The notes: generated by a model from the letters alone, not told the origin. A stretch of DNA of 46,186 nt from an uncultured Clostridia bacterium (GCA_947630605.1 CANRIO010000004.1:1-46186), one strand, 5' to 3'. Shown: positions 1 through 9,496, counted from the first letter of the stretch. Numbers and translations: made by a program.

Positions 1-2
1 TA

Positions 3-815
3 TACCGTATCAATGATGAAGTCCTGACGAATATGTACCCGCAAATCGTAGACGAACATCTCTACAACCGCGTGAAAGCCCTCTTGAAACGCAATAAGCG
101 CGGAAGCCGCAGCATGGAAACCAACTATCTCTTAAAACACAAAGTGCGGTGCGGCTACTGCGGGAACAATATCAACGGCGAATATGCTATCTCCCACACG
201 GGCGCGAGTTTTTACTACTACAAATGCCGCGGGCGCAAGATGAAACTTACGGAGTGCCATAAGGAAACCATACAAAAGGACGTGCTTGAAAACCTTGTCA
301 TCAATGTGACCGTTCAGAAATTGAGTGAGCCGCAAGTCATGGAAACAATCGTAAACGGGATTCTTGCCATGCAACAGCGAAACCTGCAAGTCAATTCGAC
401 CTTGACGGCGTTGCAACGGGAACAGAGAGAAGTCCAAACGGCAATCGACAACATGATGAAAGCGATAGCACAGGGCGTTATCACGAAGTCCACCACGCAA
501 TATCTCAAAGGCTATGAGGAGCGGCAGGAAGAACTCGAAAAGATGATCGCCGTAGAGCAAGCCAAAGAATCGGTCGTTATTACCGAAAAGGAGATACGGA
601 AATATTATGCGGAAGCCTTGAAAGCAGAGCCGCAAATGCTTGTAAACTATCTGATAAAGGAAATCGTCTTATACGACGACCGCATAGAAATCTACTACAA
701 CAGCCCCATGAACAAATCAACGGACAGCCCTGACGAAAGTCGGGGCTTTTCCTTTTATATGAACTCATTCAAAGTAGGATTTACCACTATGAGCGTAACG
801 CTTTTTATAAGATAG
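3..815 (+). CDS. Site-specific serine recombinase, C-terminal part (recombinase domain / zinc beta-ribbon / coiled coil); truncated by window start
   Basis: Reading frame is open to the window edge; CGYCGNNINGEY...YYYKCRGR zinc-ribbon pattern followed by a coiled coil, typical of large serine recombinases. Confidence 0.85.
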   Translation, partial: YRINDEVLTNMYPQIVDEHLYNRVKALLKRNKRGSRSMETNYLLKHKVRCGYCGNNINGEYAISHTGASFYYYKCRGRKMKLTECHKETIQKDVLENLVINVTVQKLSEPQVMETIVNGILAMQQRNLQVNSTLTALQREQREVQTAIDNMMKAIAQGVITKSTTQYLKGYEERQEELEKMIAVEQAKESVVITEKEIRKYYAEALKAEPQMLVNYLIKEIVLYDDRIEIYYNSPMNKSTDSPDESRGFSFYMNSFKVGFTTMSVTLFIR

Positions 816-839
816 GACGGCGGCTATTTATTCCACAGT

Positions 840-964
840 CCGCTTGACATGAGCCTCGCAGGCGTGCGGTATTCAGGCAAAGAGCCAAACACGAACGCCC
901 CTGCGGGGCTAATTGTTTGCCGTTGGCACGATAGCCTACCACACGCCATTCTCATGTCAAGCGG
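840..964. repeat. Long imperfect inverted repeat / predicted stem structure downstream of the recombinase
   Basis: CCGCTTGACATGAG (840-853) is perfectly inverted as CTCATGTCAAGCGG (951-964); inner arms GGCGTGCGGTA / TACCACACGCC differ at one G.U-compatible position. Confidence 0.7.
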
Positions 965-1104
965 CTTTTGCGGCATAAACCGCCGCCGAAAATGAGAGCG
1001 CCAAAAAGCGTTTATAAGCCTTGAAAAATCCCCGCCGAGAATGACACCGAAGTCCATAAAGAAAAGCCGTACAGGGCAATTCTGCACGGCTGGCGGCATA
1101 AAAA

Positions 1105-1150
1105 AACAAAGCCGCTCCCTCAACTCAATGAGGGTTCGACTTTGTTTCAG
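1105..1150. terminator. Putative terminator hairpin at mobile-element edge
   Basis: AACAAAGCCG..CTCCCTCAACTCAATGAGGG..GACTTTGTTT inverted repeat. Confidence 0.4.
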
Positions 1151-1152
1151 AG

Positions 1153-1227
1153 TGGTGACCTTGCCGGGAATCGAACCCGGGATTGCGCCGTGAGAGGGCG
1201 CCGTCTTAACCGCTTGACCACAAGGCC
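1153..1227 (-). tRNA. tRNA-Glu(CTC)
   Basis: Minus strand GGCCTTGTGGTCAAGCGGTTAAGACGGCGCCCTCTCACGGCGC...GGTTCGATTCC...CAAGGTCACCA: acceptor stem, anticodon loop CTCTCAC and encoded CCA all visible. Confidence 0.92.
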
Positions 1228-1337
1228 TCTTTTCAATTGCTTATAGAGTATAGCATAGTTTCCGACTTCTTGCAACCGATTTTGCCTTCATTCCTCAAAA
1301 AAATTTTTGCGGGATGGTTTCGAATGCAAAAAGCCAC

Positions 1338-1523
1338 AAAAAAAGACATCCGCCTGTGCCGCACTTCGAAAAAGGGGTAACCCGCTTCTCGCAGGTGGGT
1401 ACGCTGTGCGCAAGCATCAGACTTTCCGTATTCGCATACAGACCTCGCATAGTTTGCGCAACCTGCGTTCCCGTAAATACATTGTGGATCACATTTGATC
1501 GAACTCCGAACACTGCAGGTGTC
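1338..1523 (-). ncRNA. ssrS: 6S RNA-like transcript (candidate ssrS)
   Basis: Minus-strand promoter TTGCCT-17 bp-TATACT; ~186 nt RNA; closing stem GACACC.../...GGATGTC; 6S-like words TGTTCG near the 5' end and GAGAAGC in the 3' half; terminal T7 run. Confidence 0.55.
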
Positions 1524-1628
1524 ATTTACAGTATAGCAAACTGCAAGAAAAAAGGCAAGGGTGCGAAGGCAATTTTTGCAAGGAAATTTCATACAAAAAT
1601 TTTTTCTGCGAAATGGGAGGAAAATCAC

Positions 1629-1656
1629 TTGACACTTTTGGAATTTTCTATATAAT
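1629..1656 (+). promoter_or_regulatory. tRNA-Pro promoter
   Basis: TTGACA (1629-1634), 16-bp spacer, TATAAT (1651-1656), directly upstream of the tRNA. Confidence 0.75.
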
Positions 1657-1671
1657 AAGAAATGCTTTCAT

Positions 1672-1748
1672 TGAGGTGTAGCGCAGTTTGGTAGCGCGCT
1701 TGGTTAGGGACCAAGAGGTCGCGTGTTCAAGTCACGTCACCTCAACCA
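1672..1748 (+). tRNA. tRNA-Pro(AGG)
   Basis: TGAGGTG/CACCTCA acceptor stem; anticodon stem-loop CTTGG-TTAGGGA-CCAAG with anticodon AGG at 1706-1708; TTCAAGT loop; encoded CCA. Confidence 0.88.
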
Positions 1749-1752
1749 CGAA

Positions 1753-1797
1753 GAGCCTAAATTGAACACGCAAGTGTTTGATTTAGGTTCTTTCGTT
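1753..1797 (+). terminator. Terminator after tRNA-Pro
   Basis: 17-bp stem GAGCCTAAATTGAACAC-GCAA-GTGTTTGATTTAGGTTC followed by TTTCGTT. Confidence 0.6.
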
Positions 1798-1935
1798 ATG
1801 TTTAAGTCTTACACCGGTAAAATTTTAAGCATAAAAAATTGTGACAGATGATCTTTTTGGTTCAAACGGTATTATATTGAGGACTTGAGAACTTCATATA
1901 GAAGTGATATAATGATGGCAATCAAGGAGATTTAC

Positions 1936-2721
1936 ATGGATAGCACATTGGAAAACATCATGAGACAGTACTGCGATGATTTTAATCAGGCGCTCGGCGA
2001 TAAGGATTTGGAAACATACATTGTCAAAAATTCCATTCCCGTTATTTGGTTCGGCGACCTTGAAAGATATCAAGCATCGCCCGTGAAAATCGTGACCGTG
2101 GGTCTGAATCCCTCATGGCATGAATTTTTGGAAAAGGACCAAACTCCGCTAAAAAATCCCCGCTTCAAACATGTTGATTTGTTGTCGTCGGACGAAAATA
2201 AGCTAAACAAATTATATTCTACGTTAAATGAGTATTTTCGGACAAACCCGTATCGTCAGTATTTTGATGGTTATGAGTTTGCTCTGCGGTATTTGGGAGC
2301 AAGTTACGGCGTAAAAGCGTTCGATATAAAAACGGATATAACTGCAGTTCATATTGATGTATATTCTGCTTTTGCCACCTCCTCCCTATATTCTTCCTGT
2401 CCCAAAGAACTGTTCCATACAAAGCTATTTTCGCAACTTTTTGACTATCTTTCTCCTGATGTCGTTCTTGCCTCAATCGGGAAAGATCATTGGGATGCTT
2501 GGCTTGCAATTGGTAAGAATTCATTTTTTCTCGATAAGAAAAGCGATTTGTTTGGAGGCAAATACAGAAACGAATTGGAAGCATACCGTAGCAAAAATCG
2601 TTTGATTGTTTATGGAAGAAACAGGCAACGCCCCTTTAATATAAAAAATAAGGAAACTGTTTTTGAACAGGTTGCGGATGCGCTCTTGGATGAAATGATA
2701 AACACGGTGAAAACAAAATGA
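1936..2721 (+). CDS. Uracil-DNA glycosylase superfamily-like / uncharacterised protein
   Basis: Start chosen at the ATG after AAGGAG (ORF begins upstream); motif VKIVTVGLNPSWHEF and later IHIDVYS...PDVVLASIGKDHW resemble UDG-superfamily patterns. Confidence 0.45.
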   Translation: MDSTLENIMRQYCDDFNQALGDKDLETYIVKNSIPVIWFGDLERYQASPVKIVTVGLNPSWHEFLEKDQTPLKNPRFKHVDLLSSDENKLNKLYSTLNEYFRTNPYRQYFDGYEFALRYLGASYGVKAFDIKTDITAVHIDVYSAFATSSLYSSCPKELFHTKLFSQLFDYLSPDVVLASIGKDHWDAWLAIGKNSFFLDKKSDLFGGKYRNELEAYRSKNRLIVYGRNRQRPFNIKNKETVFEQVADALLDEMINTVKTK

Positions 2722-2999
2722 AACAGGGTGTGTTTTGGGTCATAAAAAAGGAAAGCGGATCTGAACTTGTTCACCGTTTTGATGATACAAGAGGTCATTG
2801 CGAGATTTGGGACGAGATCGTTGCCGAATATCCCGAGTTGATGAAATATGACTACGAGCATTTCCCGAGGGGAAGAGTTTGGGTGATAGACGGCAAGGCA
2901 ACGGTTTTTCTCGATGAGAAAATAAATTTACCGAACATTATCGATCGGATCGATCAAATATTCTGCTTAAACGGAAATTACGAGATACAGCCGAGCTGA
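2718..2999 (+). CDS. Small uncharacterised protein (93 aa)
   Basis: ATGA overlap with the upstream gene suggests translational coupling. Confidence 0.6.
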   Translation: MKQGVFWVIKKESGSELVHRFDDTRGHCEIWDEIVAEYPELMKYDYEHFPRGRVWVIDGKATVFLDEKINLPNIIDRIDQIFCLNGNYEIQPS

Positions 3000-3011
3000 C
3001 GGAATCCTTAT

Positions 3012-3458
3012 ATGAAAGTATTGTTTTTGGATATCGACGGCGTTGTATGCCTACATGAGGAAGGCGTTGTGAATTGGGGCGACAATACCGCAGATGACGT
3101 ATTTGATGAACAATGTTGCCGACGGTTAAAGGAAATCATAGACAGAACGGGTTGCAAGTTGGTGATGTCCAGCTTTTGGCGGTTGGAGAAAAAGGACATA
3201 TTGAATATGTTGGAACAATTCCGCCCGTTCGGTATCACTTCCTGCGACTTCCACGGCAAAACACCGCTTATGGAAAATCGCGGCGATGAAATCATGGCGT
3301 ATCTTTCGGAGCATCCGGAAATCACAACATTTGTTGTCGTCGATGATGAAGATTTTGTGAACGATGATTTCCCCCATGACCGATTTGTGCTGACCCGGCT
3401 CGCGCATGGGATCACCGAGCCGATCAAAAATCTGATCATAGAAAAACTCGGAATATAA
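3012..3458 (+). CDS. HAD-superfamily hydrolase, 'Swiss Army Knife RNA repair' HAD type
   Basis: MKVLFLDIDGVV N-terminal HAD motif; C..LKEIIDRTGCKLVMSSFWR and VVVDDEDF motifs. Confidence 0.7.
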   Translation: MKVLFLDIDGVVCLHEEGVVNWGDNTADDVFDEQCCRRLKEIIDRTGCKLVMSSFWRLEKKDILNMLEQFRPFGITSCDFHGKTPLMENRGDEIMAYLSEHPEITTFVVVDDEDFVNDDFPHDRFVLTRLAHGITEPIKNLIIEKLGI

Positions 3459-3499
3459 AGAGGGCTCCCGTAAAAGGCGGTATTTAATGCGGACTTGCG

Positions 3500-3750
3500 T
3501 TTTAGGGGATGCTTCGGGGAGGGGCTTGCGGTTTTCATCCCTCTTGGTCGGCTCAGCATGACGCGGTTCACCACGGACTTCGTATGGCCGTTACGGCTAC
3601 TTCGGGGCTTTGCCCCTCGTGCCGCGCTTAGTTGACAATAGTGCGCGCGGGCAGCATGACGCGGTGGACACATTGGAAGCCCAACCCTCATCAATCACGC
3701 GGAGCGTGACAGCTTCCCCCTTCAAAGGGGGAAGCCTTGTAATTAGCAGG
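3500..3750. repeat. Composite dispersed intergenic repeat, block A
   Basis: Contains GATGCTTCG, TTTTCATCCCTCTTGGTCGGCTCAGCATGACGCGG, GCTACTTCGGGGCTTTGCCCCTCGTGCCGC and TCACGC..GCGTGACAGCTTCCCCCTTC..GGGGGAAG, shared with blocks B-D. Confidence 0.75.
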
Positions 3751-3757
3751 ATGAGTT

Positions 3758-4396
3758 TTATAGAATGGTGAGGAGGTCGGAGAGGAGTGTGAGAGGGTAG
3801 GTGGTGGCGGGAAAGTTTGCGGCGTCGCCGATGCCGGCCGCCTCGAATCCGCCCGCGCGGGCCGCGCGTATGCCCGCGGCCGCATCCTCGACGACGAGGC
3901 ATTCTTCGGGAGGAAGGTCCAAGAGCTCTGCAGCCTTCAAAAAGACCTCGGGGTCGGGCTTGCCGCGGGAGATCATGTTTCCGTCGACGACGGCGTCGAA
4001 AAAGCTGCCGAGGCCGATCCGCTCCAAAATATATTTCGTGTTCTTGCTCGAAGAGCCGATGGCAAGTTTTCTGCCACTCTTCCTCAAAGCAAAAAGGGTG
4101 GTGCGAACGTTTTCCGAGAGGTCGGTCTTGGACATGGTGCCCAGCATTTGCCTGTAAACGTTATTTTTCTGTTCCGCAAGCGCAAATTTTTCCTCGTCGG
4201 AAAACTGCCTTTTGCTCTTCCTTAAAAGGATCTCGAGGCTCTCCATGCGCGAGACACCGCGCTGGAGATCCCCGTCCGCCTGTGTGAAATTTGTGATGCC
4301 GATGCTCTCGGCGAGTTGTTTCCACGCCAAAAAATGAAACTTATCGGTGGAGCAGATGACCCCGTCCAAATCGAAGATGATCCCCTGAAATTTCAT
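3758..4396 (-). CDS. pgmB: Beta-phosphoglucomutase family HAD hydrolase
   Basis: IIFDLDGVICSTDKFHFLAWKQLAESIGI, GVSRMESLEILL, KPDPEVFLKAAE, VVEDAAAGIRAARAGG; adjacent to GH65 phosphorylases. Confidence 0.88.
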   Translation of the reverse strand: MKFQGIIFDLDGVICSTDKFHFLAWKQLAESIGITNFTQADGDLQRGVSRMESLEILLRKSKRQFSDEEKFALAEQKNNVYRQMLGTMSKTDLSENVRTTLFALRKSGRKLAIGSSSKNTKYILERIGLGSFFDAVVDGNMISRGKPDPEVFLKAAELLDLPPEECLVVEDAAAGIRAARAGGFEAAGIGDAANFPATTYPLTLLSDLLTIL

Positions 4397-6384
4397 TTGA
4401 GGTCCCCCTTTCTTTCAAATCCGAGCCCGCGGGTGGCCGCGATCCACGCTCCGCCGCTCGCCGCGGGGTGGGTGCCGCCGATGTAGATCTCCCCCGCCCA
4501 CTGCTTGCCTCCGCCGCGGAGGTCGATCTCCGCGCTCTCCAAAAGGGCCGTGTAGGCCTCCTCCCGCCGCCCGATGCCGCATGCCGCAATTGCATAGCTG
4601 CAACGGGAAAGGGAGGACCCATGTTCGGTGTAGGGCAGGTAAAAATCGTAATTCGCCCGCCGCACTTCCTCCGAAAAGCGGTCGGGATAGAGGTTGAAAA
4701 GGGTGATGAGGTCGGCCTGTTTGATGACCCTCGTCGCAGTCGCCACGCCGCCGCTCCCGCCCCAATATTCGTTGGGATGGCGAAGGCGGGAGCGTACTTC
4801 CTCCACGCGCACGTCCTCGAGACGGAAATAGCCGTCGAACTGCTCGATGACCCCCTCCGCATTTGGCTTCAGAAGATACAGCTTCTCCGTCCACTCCTTG
4901 AGGTTTTGCAAAATTCCTTCGGGAAGATGGCAAAGCACCTCTTTGAAGCGGGCGGGGTATTTCTTTGCAAATTCCTCCGCGAGCGCGAGTCCCTCCTTCG
5001 CCGTGAAATAGAACATGTAATTGGTGTAGGCGTTGTTGTTCACGCGCTCATGATACTCGTCGGGGCCGATGACGTCCAAAAGCTCATAGCGGCCCTTGAT
5101 GTGGTTATAGTAGCTGTATGTGCGGGCAAATTCCGCACAGGAAAGAATGGTCTCGAGCCCGCCCTCGAGCATGAGGTCGTCATCCTTCGTCCTCTCAAAG
5201 TAACGCAGGATCGCATAGGCGACGTCCGCCGAGATGTGGATCTGCTTGTCCTTGAAATAGGTGCGGACGGGTCTGTGAGTGAAGACGTCGGTGACGTTGA
5301 AATCCGAACAGGCGTCAAAGCCGTTCTGGCTCTCCCACGCGTAGAATGCTCCCCCATATCCGTAGCTTTTTGCCTTCTCTCTCGCCGCGGGAAGGGTGTC
5401 GATGCGGTACTCGATGAGCCGCTTTGCACATGCGGGCAGAACCTCCATATAGAAGGGGAGGAGGAAGATCTCGGTGTCCCAGAAGACTGCCCCCTTGTAG
5501 GTCTGTCCCGAGAGGCCGCGGGCGGCGATGGAATACCTCCCCTTGGGGGCGAGGATGAGGAGATGATAGATGCTGTAATCGAGGGCAAACTGCGCACGGT
5601 CGTCCCCCTTGGCGTCCAGCCTCGCGAGCAAAAAGAGCCGCTCCCATTCTCGGACATGGGCCTCGTAGGCCCCTTCATAGTCCCGTCCGGAGAAGTGTTT
5701 TTTCCCGACGAGGACGCGGGCGACGCGGTCGAGGGTGAACGTCTCCCCCGCCTTCAGCCGAACGGAAAACTCCCCCAGCCCGCCCTGAAAATTCTGCAGA
5801 GGCTCGGAAAAGTCGCAGACGACGCGAACGGGGATATGAAGCTCCTGCGTCTCTCCCTTGACCTCGGCGCGGCCGCCATGACAGGCGCTCTCTACATGGG
5901 AAAAATGCGGCCCGTTGAGATCCCAAATTTCGGGGTCGATGCCCGCTTTGACGGAAAACGTGGCATCCATGTCCGAGGTAAGGCGTATGCGGGAACAGAG
6001 AAGGTCGGGCTCCGCCGCGCTCACAAAGCGCTCGGAGAAAAGGGTGATGTGCGCCTTCCCGACGAGAAATTTCGTTTCACGGCGAAAGACGCCCCTTTCG
6101 AGGTCGAGCTCCGCTTCGTGGGAAAAAGTCTCTTTTCGCCGCACATCGAGGGGCACGCCGCAAAGAGAAATGACGCAAAAGAAGGGGTTGAAGGCATTGA
6201 CGGTCTCCCGCCACTTGCCCTTCACCCCGTCATAGAGGCCCGCGATGTTCAGCCCGACGCACTCCTTTGCGGTAAATTCGTCGAGCGTCCCGCGGTAGCC
6301 GAGATAGCCGTTCCCGATGAGGAATTTGTTGCCGTTTTCCACGATCTTGTCTGCGGAAAAACCCTTCTCTTTCAAAGCTCTCAT
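4393..6384 (-). CDS. Glycoside hydrolase family 65 (disaccharide phosphorylase-like)
   Basis: GH65 motifs (GNGYLGYRGTLDEF, WDTEIFLLPFY, VIGPDEYHERVNNNAYTNYM). Start set at MRALKEKGFS (ATGA overlap with upstream gene); the longer ORF start is unlikely. Confidence 0.85.
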   Translation of the reverse strand: MRALKEKGFSADKIVENGNKFLIGNGYLGYRGTLDEFTAKECVGLNIAGLYDGVKGKWRETVNAFNPFFCVISLCGVPLDVRRKETFSHEAELDLERGVFRRETKFLVGKAHITLFSERFVSAAEPDLLCSRIRLTSDMDATFSVKAGIDPEIWDLNGPHFSHVESACHGGRAEVKGETQELHIPVRVVCDFSEPLQNFQGGLGEFSVRLKAGETFTLDRVARVLVGKKHFSGRDYEGAYEAHVREWERLFLLARLDAKGDDRAQFALDYSIYHLLILAPKGRYSIAARGLSGQTYKGAVFWDTEIFLLPFYMEVLPACAKRLIEYRIDTLPAAREKAKSYGYGGAFYAWESQNGFDACSDFNVTDVFTHRPVRTYFKDKQIHISADVAYAILRYFERTKDDDLMLEGGLETILSCAEFARTYSYYNHIKGRYELLDVIGPDEYHERVNNNAYTNYMFYFTAKEGLALAEEFAKKYPARFKEVLCHLPEGILQNLKEWTEKLYLLKPNAEGVIEQFDGYFRLEDVRVEEVRSRLRHPNEYWGGSGGVATATRVIKQADLITLFNLYPDRFSEEVRRANYDFYLPYTEHGSSLSRCSYAIAACGIGRREEAYTALLESAEIDLRGGGKQWAGEIYIGGTHPAASGGAWIAATRGLGFERKGDLK

Positions 6385-8600
6385 AGCAAAAACTCCCGTG
6401 TTCCGGCAAGGGTCTCTTCCCTTCCGCAGACGATGGCGCGAAGCTCTTCCCCCTCGACGGTTACGGTCGCCTTCCCCCGTTGCACGTCCAAAAGGACCAT
6501 GCGCCCCTTGTACTTCAGGCGGAAGGTGTACCGCTTCCAAATGGAGGGAATGGTGGGCGAGATGACGAGAAGGTCCCCGTCGCTGCGAACACCGCCGAAG
6601 CCGTAGACGATGTTCAGCCATGCCGCGGCGATGGAGGTCGTGTGCAGTCCCTCGGAGGTGTTGCGGTTGTAGTCGTCGAGGTCGAGGCGGGCGGCAAAGC
6701 CGAAGAAACGGAGGGCGTCCTCCTCCTTTTTGAGCTCGCTCGCGAGAATGGAGTGCACGGAGGGCGAGAGGGAGGATTCGTGGATACAGCGGGGTTCATA
6801 GTATTCGTAATTCGCCCGTTTCTCTTCCATGCTGAAGTCCCCCGCATGGAGGAGCATGAGCATGAGCACATCGGGCTGTTTGATCATATCGTTGCGATAG
6901 ATCCTGTCGTAGCTCCAATGATGGTAGAGCGGGAAGTCTTCGACGGGGATGTCCTTGACCTCGATGTGCGGCAGACGGAAAAATCCATCGTGCTGTTCAA
7001 AGAGTTTCCTTTTCTGATCATAGGGGATATACATCCTCTTTGCGCAGGCGGAAAATTGGGCGAGCTCCCCCTCTTTCAAGTCGAGATGCACTGCTTTCCC
7101 ATATTTTTCAAAGCATGCGACGGTGTATTCGAAGGTCTTCTTCGCCATGTAGTTGGTGTAGCAGTTGTGGTTGACCATCATCTGGAACTCGTCGGGACCC
7201 ATGACGCAGAAGTACCCGAACCGCCCGTCCGCGCCGTATTCCCCGCGGGAGAGGAGGAAGCGGGAGATCTCGAGCAGCATCTCCATGCCGTAGCGGAGGA
7301 GGAAGTCCTCGTCCCCCGTCACATTCACATAGTGCGCTATGCCGTAGGCGACGCCCGTCGAGGGCTGGAATTGCAGACTTGCATGCTGCCAGAGGTCGCA
7401 TGCCTCGTGCCCGTTAAGGGTGGCGATGGGATAGCATGCCCCCTTGCAGTCGAGCATCTTTGCCCGCTCCTTGGCCTGCTGCAAGGTATGGTAGCGGAAG
7501 AGGAGCAGATCGCGGGCCGCGGCGGGGTCGTTGAAGAGATAGTAGGGAAGACAATAGGTCTCGGTGTCCCAAAAGGCGTGGCCGCTGTAGGCCTCCCCCG
7601 TGAGCCCCTTTGCGCCGATGTTGTCCGTCGGGAATGCCCCGTGGTAGGTCTGTCCGAGCTGGAAGATGCAGAAGCGGATGCCCTGCTGATTTTCCTCATC
7701 CCCCTCGATCGTGATGTCGCGCTCCGCCCAGAATTTTTTGTAGTAGCGTTCGTTCTCCGCAAGGGCCTCTTCGAAGCATTTTTGCGGGGCGACCTCGGGC
7801 ATGGTACCCTCCGATTCGCCCGTCTTGTCCGCATAGCAGGCGACGCGCTTGGTGGCGGTAAACTTTTTTTCGACGGTCGCAAAGATGCGGACGCCGACGG
7901 AGAGCGCGCCCTCTTCGGCCCTAAAGGAAAACTTTCCGCCGAGAAGTTCCACCTCCTGCCGTGCGGCGAGGTACTGCCCCGTGGACTGCGTCTTGCCGAC
8001 GATCTGCGCCCCCATCCCCTCCGCATGGGAGGAGACCTTCTGCCATCTTCCCGGCCTTCCCCAGTGCCTCGTGGCAAAGTCGATGCCGAGATACATCTCG
8101 AGGGAGACGGGAGCATCGCTCTCCACCTCGACGCGCTGATAGAGGCTGCGCGTGTCCGTCATGGAGAGGAAGCGGGAGAAGGTGAACTTCACCTCCCTCC
8201 CCTCTTTTTTTATGGCAAAGGTGCGGGTGAAGAGGCCCGACTTGAAGTCCAGCCTCCGCTCGAAGGAACAAAGGTCGCTCGTTCCCATGTCCACCCTCTC
8301 ACCGTCGAGGAGAATCTCGCAACGGATGAGGTCGGCGGCGTTGACCATGTAGTGTCCGCGGCGGATGATGCCCTTGTAGGCGGTCTCCGTCTCCTTTTCC
8401 GACCACTCGTAGACGCCATTGAAGTAGCAACCCTGCAAAGAGGGTGCCGTGGCACCCTCCTCCGCATAGCCGCGAAGCCCGCAATATTCGTTTCCGATGG
8501 AAAAGAGCGATTCGGAGGCGGCGTTCTTTTCCCTATGGAAGCCGCGCTCGACGATGCTCCACGCATGTGTTTCGATGTATTTATCCGCTTGCTTTCCCAT
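6381..8600 (-). CDS. Glycoside hydrolase family 65 (disaccharide phosphorylase-like), second paralog
   Basis: FSIGNEYCGLRGY, FWDTETYCLPYYLF, VMGPDEFQMMVNHNCYTNYM, TSIAAAWLNIVYGFGG. Confidence 0.85.
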   Translation of the reverse strand: MGKQADKYIETHAWSIVERGFHREKNAASESLFSIGNEYCGLRGYAEEGATAPSLQGCYFNGVYEWSEKETETAYKGIIRRGHYMVNAADLIRCEILLDGERVDMGTSDLCSFERRLDFKSGLFTRTFAIKKEGREVKFTFSRFLSMTDTRSLYQRVEVESDAPVSLEMYLGIDFATRHWGRPGRWQKVSSHAEGMGAQIVGKTQSTGQYLAARQEVELLGGKFSFRAEEGALSVGVRIFATVEKKFTATKRVACYADKTGESEGTMPEVAPQKCFEEALAENERYYKKFWAERDITIEGDEENQQGIRFCIFQLGQTYHGAFPTDNIGAKGLTGEAYSGHAFWDTETYCLPYYLFNDPAAARDLLLFRYHTLQQAKERAKMLDCKGACYPIATLNGHEACDLWQHASLQFQPSTGVAYGIAHYVNVTGDEDFLLRYGMEMLLEISRFLLSRGEYGADGRFGYFCVMGPDEFQMMVNHNCYTNYMAKKTFEYTVACFEKYGKAVHLDLKEGELAQFSACAKRMYIPYDQKRKLFEQHDGFFRLPHIEVKDIPVEDFPLYHHWSYDRIYRNDMIKQPDVLMLMLLHAGDFSMEEKRANYEYYEPRCIHESSLSPSVHSILASELKKEEDALRFFGFAARLDLDDYNRNTSEGLHTTSIAAAWLNIVYGFGGVRSDGDLLVISPTIPSIWKRYTFRLKYKGRMVLLDVQRGKATVTVEGEELRAIVCGREETLAGTREFLL

Positions 8601-8602
8601 AC

Positions 8603-9496
8603 TTACTCCTTGACGGCACCCGCCGCCGCACTGCCCGTGATCTGCCTCTGGAAGAGGGCAAAGATGAAGATCTGCGGAATGATGGAGATGGTCAGAAGCA
8701 TCAGAAGTTTATCGGGGCCGAAGCCCTGCACCGTGCCCATCGTGGCCTGCAGATTGTAGATCTTCACCATGACGGTCATCATGCTGTCGTCGTTCAAAAC
8801 GAGGTAGGGAAGGAGGAAATCCGACCATGCCGCCGTCATCGTGAAGATGGCGACGACGCCGATGATGGGCCGCGACATCGGGATGACGATGCGGAAGAAG
8901 GTGCGGAGCTTCCCGCATCTGTCCATCTCGGCCGCCTCGAAGAGGGCCTTGGGGAGCGACTCGAAGTAGTTCTTGAACATGATGACATAGTAGGCGTTCG
9001 CGCCGAACATGAACCACAGCGGGACATAGGAATTGATGAGCCCGAAGTTGATGATCTCGCGATAGAGGGGCACGATGGAGAGGAGCGCGGGGATCATGTA
9101 GCTGGCCATGACGAGGCCGAACATGATCTTGTACCCCTTGGGCTTTACGATGGCGAACACATAGGCGAGCAGGCCGTTGAACACGACGGAGCAGAGCACC
9201 GCCCCCACGACCACGATGATGGTGTTGAGGAAGTACCGCCAGAAGTTGAGCATGTTCCACACCTCTACAAGTTTCCCGATGTCGAATACCTTCGGGAAGA
9301 GGTGGTAGGGCGTCGCCGTAAGTTCGCCCGCCTCCTTGAAGGAGGAGATGAACAGCCACAAAATGGGAATGAGCGCAGTCAGGACCGCGACAAAGAGAAC
9401 GAGGAGAATGATGGAATAGACGATGCGGAATCCCGGCTTTTTATAGTCTGCGGCGGTCAGGATGCCGCTCGTTTTACTGCGCAGTCTTCTTTGCAT
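8603..9496 (-). CDS. Carbohydrate ABC transporter permease (MalG-like)
   Basis: Six-TM pattern; EAAEMDRCGKLRTFFRIVIPMSRPIIGVVAIFTM EAA loop. Start set at MQRRLRSKT. Confidence 0.88.
   Translation of the reverse strand: MQRRLRSKTSGILTAADYKKPGFRIVYSIILLVLFVAVLTALIPILWLFISSFKEAGELTATPYHLFPKVFDIGKLVEVWNMLNFWRYFLNTIIVVVGAVLCSVVFNGLLAYVFAIVKPKGYKIMFGLVMASYMIPALLSIVPLYREIINFGLINSYVPLWFMFGANAYYVIMFKNYFESLPKALFEAAEMDRCGKLRTFFRIVIPMSRPIIGVVAIFTMTAAWSDFLLPYLVLNDDSMMTVMVKIYNLQATMGTVQGFGPDKLLMLLTISIIPQIFIFALFQRQITGSAAAGAVKE

Noticed and set aside
1233-1655. Four overlapping ORFs (63-131 aa)
   Set aside because: No RBS or domain; region is better explained as a 6S-like RNA and promoters.
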